Of a stretch of DNA of 64,000 bases, positions 61,454 through 64,000 are shown piece by piece. Source of the stretch: Mycolicibacterium sp. CBMA 226. Its GTDB lineage: Bacteria; Actinomycetota; Actinomycetes; Mycobacteriales; Mycobacteriaceae. The stretch covers positions 1 through 64,000 of the forward strand of contig NZ_VTGY01000004.1 of the NCBI RefSeq assembly GCF_009729075.1, written 5' to 3'. The stretch's first letter is position 1. Each line of letters begins with the position of its first letter. A program made the position numbers and the translations under genes. The notes under the pieces were generated by a model. That model saw nothing but the letters and a program-made list of their open reading frames with translations. It ran no database searches and was not told the origin of the DNA.

Positions 61454-62533
61454 TTACCGTTCGACTTCGGCGTTGCGGATGTAGAGCAGCCGGTCCCCGG
61501 CCGCGAGGGCGTCGACCTCCGGGGCGTCGACGCGGAGCAACCGCCCCTCCCGCACCACCCCGAGCACGATGTCCGTCAGGTGCCGCGGCGAGCCGCCGAG
61601 CTCCTTGACCTCGACCTCGCGCTCCGAGATAGCGAAGCCGGCGTCGGGGGTCAGCAGGTCCTCGACCATCTCCACGACGCTCGGGGTCTGGGTCGCGATG
61701 CCCAGCAGCCGGCCGGCGGTCTCCGACGAGACGACGGTCGAGTCCGCGCCCGATTGCCGCAGCAGATGCTGGTTCTCGGCCTCACGCGCGGAGGCGACGA
61801 TCTTGGCCTTGGGCGCGACTTCGCGGGCGGTCAGCGTGACCAGCACCGCGGTGGCGTCCTTGTCGGTCGCGACCACGATGGACTTCGCGTGCTGGGCACC
61901 GGCCAGGCGCAGCACCTCCGACTTGGTGGCGTCGCCGACCACGGTGACCAGTCCGGCGGCGCGGGCCCGGTCCAGTGCGGCCGGGTTCTCGTCGACGACG
62001 ACGATGTCTCCGGGTGCGACCTCGTCACCGACCATGGCCTGGACCGCGGTGCGGCCCTTGGTTCCATATCCGACGACGATGGTGTGGTTGCGCACGGTGC
62101 TCCTCCATCGCTGAATCTTCAGGGCTTGGCGAGACTGCGTGGTGAGCGTCTCGACGGTCGTACCGATGAGCACGATCAGGAAGGCGATGCGCATCGGGGT
62201 GATCACCAGCACGTTCACCAGTCGCGCACTGGGGGTGTAGGGCGTGATGTCGCCATAGCCGGTGGTCGACAGCGACACCGTCGCGTAGTAGATGCAGTCC
62301 AGCAACGACATCCGGTTTTCCGTGACGTCCCGGTAGCCGTCACGGTCGATGTACACGACGAGCACGGCGGCGGCGAGCACCAACAACGCATAGATGACGC
62401 GGCGCACGATCCGGCGCACCGGGCTGACGAACTTCTCCGGAATCTGCAGCACATCAACCAAATCCGCGTTCTGGCGGTTGGTGAGGTTCTGCTCCATCGC
62501 GGCCATGCGCCGCGACAACCTAACGCGAGCCAT
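61454..62533 (-). CDS. Potassium channel with RCK (TrkA-N/TrkA-C) domains (Rv3200c-like)
   Basis: A 359-residue two-helix channel. Membrane helices lie at about 44-62 and 107-127, flanking the pore helix and selectivity filter TTGYGD at 90-95. The cytoplasmic RCK part starts VVGYGTKGRTAV (NAD-binding Rossmann) at about 147 and ends with a TrkA-C domain (about 280-355). It conducts K+ across the cytoplasmic membrane, gated by a nucleotide or ion. It is upstream of nudC with an 8-nt gap, so the two are probably cotranscribed. Start could be M10 or M13. Confidence 0.9.
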   Translation of the reverse strand: MARVRLSRRMAAMEQNLTNRQNADLVDVLQIPEKFVSPVRRIVRRVIYALLVLAAAVLVVYIDRDGYRDVTENRMSLLDCIYYATVSLSTTGYGDITPYTPSARLVNVLVITPMRIAFLIVLIGTTVETLTTQSRQALKIQRWRSTVRNHTIVVGYGTKGRTAVQAMVGDEVAPGDIVVVDENPAALDRARAAGLVTVVGDATKSEVLRLAGAQHAKSIVVATDKDATAVLVTLTAREVAPKAKIVASAREAENQHLLRQSGADSTVVSSETAGRLLGIATQTPSVVEMVEDLLTPDAGFAISEREVEVKELGGSPRHLTDIVLGVVREGRLLRVDAPEVDALAAGDRLLYIRNAEVER

Positions 62534-62593
62534 GAAGAGCCAATATCTGGCGGAGGCTCACCACGGGACGGCTCAGCACAGCACTATGTAACC

Positions 62594-63001
62594 ATGACCG
62601 CCCCCAGCACTTCGGATAACACCACCCCCAGCCAGGCGACCGCGTACCGAATGGGCGCACTGCTCGTCGGGATGGGCACCTTGCATTTCGTTGCCCCCAA
62701 GCCGTTCGACGGCATCGTTCCGGAAGAACTGCCCGGCACTGCCCGGTTCTACACCTACGCGTCGGGCGTCGCCGAAGTCGCCACCGGCGCCGCGCTGCTC
62801 ATCCCGCGCACCCGCAGGCTGGGTGCGCTCGCCGCGGTCGCGCTGTTCATCGGTGTGTTCCCCGCGAACGTGAACATGGTCCGGCTGTGGTGGCCCAAGG
62901 GCTGGCCGGCGCGCATCGCGGCACTGGCCCGGCTGCCGCTGCAGGTGCCGATGGTGACCCAGGCGCTCAAGGTCTACCGCAATTCACCCGAGGTGAACTA
63001 G
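62594..63001 (+). CDS. DoxX-like small membrane protein
   Basis: A 135-residue protein with three or four hydrophobic helices and the DoxX-type patterns GALLVGMGTLHFVAP, SGVAEVATGAALLIPRTRRLG and NVNMVRLW. The ATG at 62594 is the natural start; the open frame reaching 61580 is the antisense of the channel gene. Its last 18 nt overlap the 3' end of adnB on the other strand. DoxX-like proteins are membrane proteins of uncertain function, often linked to oxidative stress. Confidence 0.85.
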   Translation: MTAPSTSDNTTPSQATAYRMGALLVGMGTLHFVAPKPFDGIVPEELPGTARFYTYASGVAEVATGAALLIPRTRRLGALAAVALFIGVFPANVNMVRLWWPKGWPARIAALARLPLQVPMVTQALKVYRNSPEVN

Positions 63002-64000
63002 CGCCGCCAATTCGTCCGCGCCCGGCAGATCGGTGGGTGCCACCGTCTGCCCGGCGCGTACGTAATGGAAGACCGCCCGCACCGAGTCGACGGGCACGCC
63101 CTGGATCGACGACCAGGCCAGCCGGTACACCGCCAGCTGGATCGCTTTGTTGCGCAAGGTTTCCGGGGTGCTCGGCGGGTCGCCGGTCTTCCAGTCCAGC
63201 ACGGTGTAGCCCCCGTCGGCGTCGGCGAACACGGCGTCGATGCGACCGCGGATAACGCGGTCACCGATCACCATGTCGAACGGCACCTCGATGTCGGTCG
63301 GGGTGCGGGCCGCCCATTCCGACAGAGCGAACGCGGCCTGCAGGTCCGCCAGTTCCTCGGCAACGGCCTGCCCCAGCTCGGCGTCGACAGCACCGGGCAG
63401 GTCATCGAGGTCGAACAACCGCTCGGCGGAGAAGTACCGCTGCACCCAGTCGTGAAACGCGGTGCCCAGCAGCGCGTGTGGGTCCGGCCGGGCAGGCAGC
63501 CGTCGCTGCAGCCGTTGCAGGGCGCCGGACCGGTCGCTGCCGAGGTCGACCAATGTGCTGACCGACAGCTGTGGCGGCAGGTCGAGCGGACCGCGCTCTT
63601 GGCCCCGCTCGCGTTCGGCCAGCAGGGCATCGGCATCGGCGGCCCAACCGTGAGGATCCTCGACGGGTTTCTGCGCGCCGAGGGTAAGCGCCCGCGCGAC
63701 CAGCGCCGCACCCCGGTCGACGTCGGCACGGCGGGAACCGGCCGGGTCGACGGGCCATGAGCACTCGATAACGTTGTCCCGCAACGGGTTGACGGCGCTC
63801 TCGGAGGGCGCGGGAGCCCACTGCTCGATCTCGCCGCAGGGGTCGCCGTCCTCTGCTGCACGTTCGATGATGTCGCGCATCTCGATCAGGAAGTCGGAGG
63901 GTCCCGCGGGTTTCGCGGCCGTCGTCCCCCAGTGGTATCCGGAGAGCAGCAGGGTGTCCTCGGCCCGGGTGAGGGCCACGTACAGCAGGCGCCGCTCCTC
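62984..64000 (-). CDS. adnB: AdnB, helicase-nuclease subunit, C-terminal part (partial)
   Basis: The gene is cut by the window edge; the minus-strand frame is open through 64000. The visible part begins in helicase motif VI (RRLLYVALTRAEDTLLLSG) and ends in a RecB-type nuclease domain: GTAFHDWVQRYF (His), GRIDAVFADADGGY with VLDWKTG (Asp and Lys of the DxK active site) and QLAVYRLAW (QxxxY). AdnAB resects double-strand breaks in mycobacteria in place of RecBCD. Placement after the K+ channel and DoxX-like genes matches the Rv3201c position. Confidence 0.9.
   Translation of the reverse strand, partial: EERRLLYVALTRAEDTLLLSGYHWGTTAAKPAGPSDFLIEMRDIIERAAEDGDPCGEIEQWAPAPSESAVNPLRDNVIECSWPVDPAGSRRADVDRGAALVARALTLGAQKPVEDPHGWAADADALLAERERGQERGPLDLPPQLSVSTLVDLGSDRSGALQRLQRRLPARPDPHALLGTAFHDWVQRYFSAERLFDLDDLPGAVDAELGQAVAEELADLQAAFALSEWAARTPTDIEVPFDMVIGDRVIRGRIDAVFADADGGYTVLDWKTGDPPSTPETLRNKAIQLAVYRLAWSSIQGVPVDSVRAVFHYVRAGQTVAPTDLPGADELAALVHLG

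Overview
The window is high-GC actinobacterial chromosome and almost certainly comes from a mycobacterium, most likely a fast-growing, environmental Mycolicibacterium-type species. The evidence is a complete yrbE/mce operon, an EmbR-type SARP-FHA regulator, WhiB7 with its AT-hook, mycoredoxin-1, UvrD2 with an HRDC domain, AdnB, a cutinase, F420-type and steroid/lipid-type oxidoreductases, and a right-hand gene order matching the Mycobacterium tuberculosis Rv3193c-Rv3202c neighbourhood. The MoxR block at 33-37 kb matches the Rv3162c-Rv3166c order. Assignments rest on reading motifs and remembered families; no database search was run.

Layout. 1-7.3 kb: the 3' end of a GAPDH gene, then a divergent pair made of a LysR regulator and a five-gene operon (DUF3604/PHP hydrolase, SsuABC-like importer, calcineurin-like phosphoesterase). 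7.5-8.7 kb: EmbR-like regulator. 8.7-20.3 kb: one tightly coupled operon of 12 genes (TetR, yrbEA, yrbEB, mceA-F, two Mce-associated proteins, a secreted DUF3298 protein). 20.6-22.5 kb: crotonase and a repeat-containing secreted protein overlapping tail to tail. 22.5-26.6 kb: an Rrf2 regulator remnant, then an SDR/kinase/acyl-CoA dehydrogenase operon resembling a split ACAD10/11 with a divergent TetR. 26.6-30.2 kb: a Rieske-oxygenase deletion scar, another TetR, and a VOC/FAD-dehydrogenase/LigB-dioxygenase operon. 30-37 kb: FAD monooxygenase, cutinase, and the MoxR/DUF58/DUF4129 cluster. 37-49 kb: a looser, accessory-looking stretch (diguanylate cyclase, type III glutamine synthetase, phosphotriesterase-like protein, a phthiodiolone-ketoreductase-like LLM protein, a MarR/SRPBCC pair, an ECF sigma/NmrA/SDR cluster) ending at an initiator tRNA. 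49-64 kb: conserved core (UPF0182, Lon-like PDZ protease, zincin, TOMM-cyclodehydratase-like protein, ABC1 kinase, whiB7, uvrD2, mrx1, nudC, K+ channel, DoxX-like protein, adnB).

How the parts fit. The left half is dominated by lipid uptake and breakdown: Mce import, CoA-linked oxidation, and a probable ring-cleavage or steroid-like module, each with its own TetR repressor and visible palindromic operators. The right half concerns stress and genome maintenance. Two observations stand out mechanistically. The whiB7 leader has a promoter with an AT-rich box, an 86-codon upstream ORF with a strong ribosome binding site, and an intrinsic terminator 22 nt after the uORF stop. The DUF3604/importer/phosphoesterase operon looks like an uncharacterised scavenging system for an organic ester or sulfonate/phosphonate-type nutrient.
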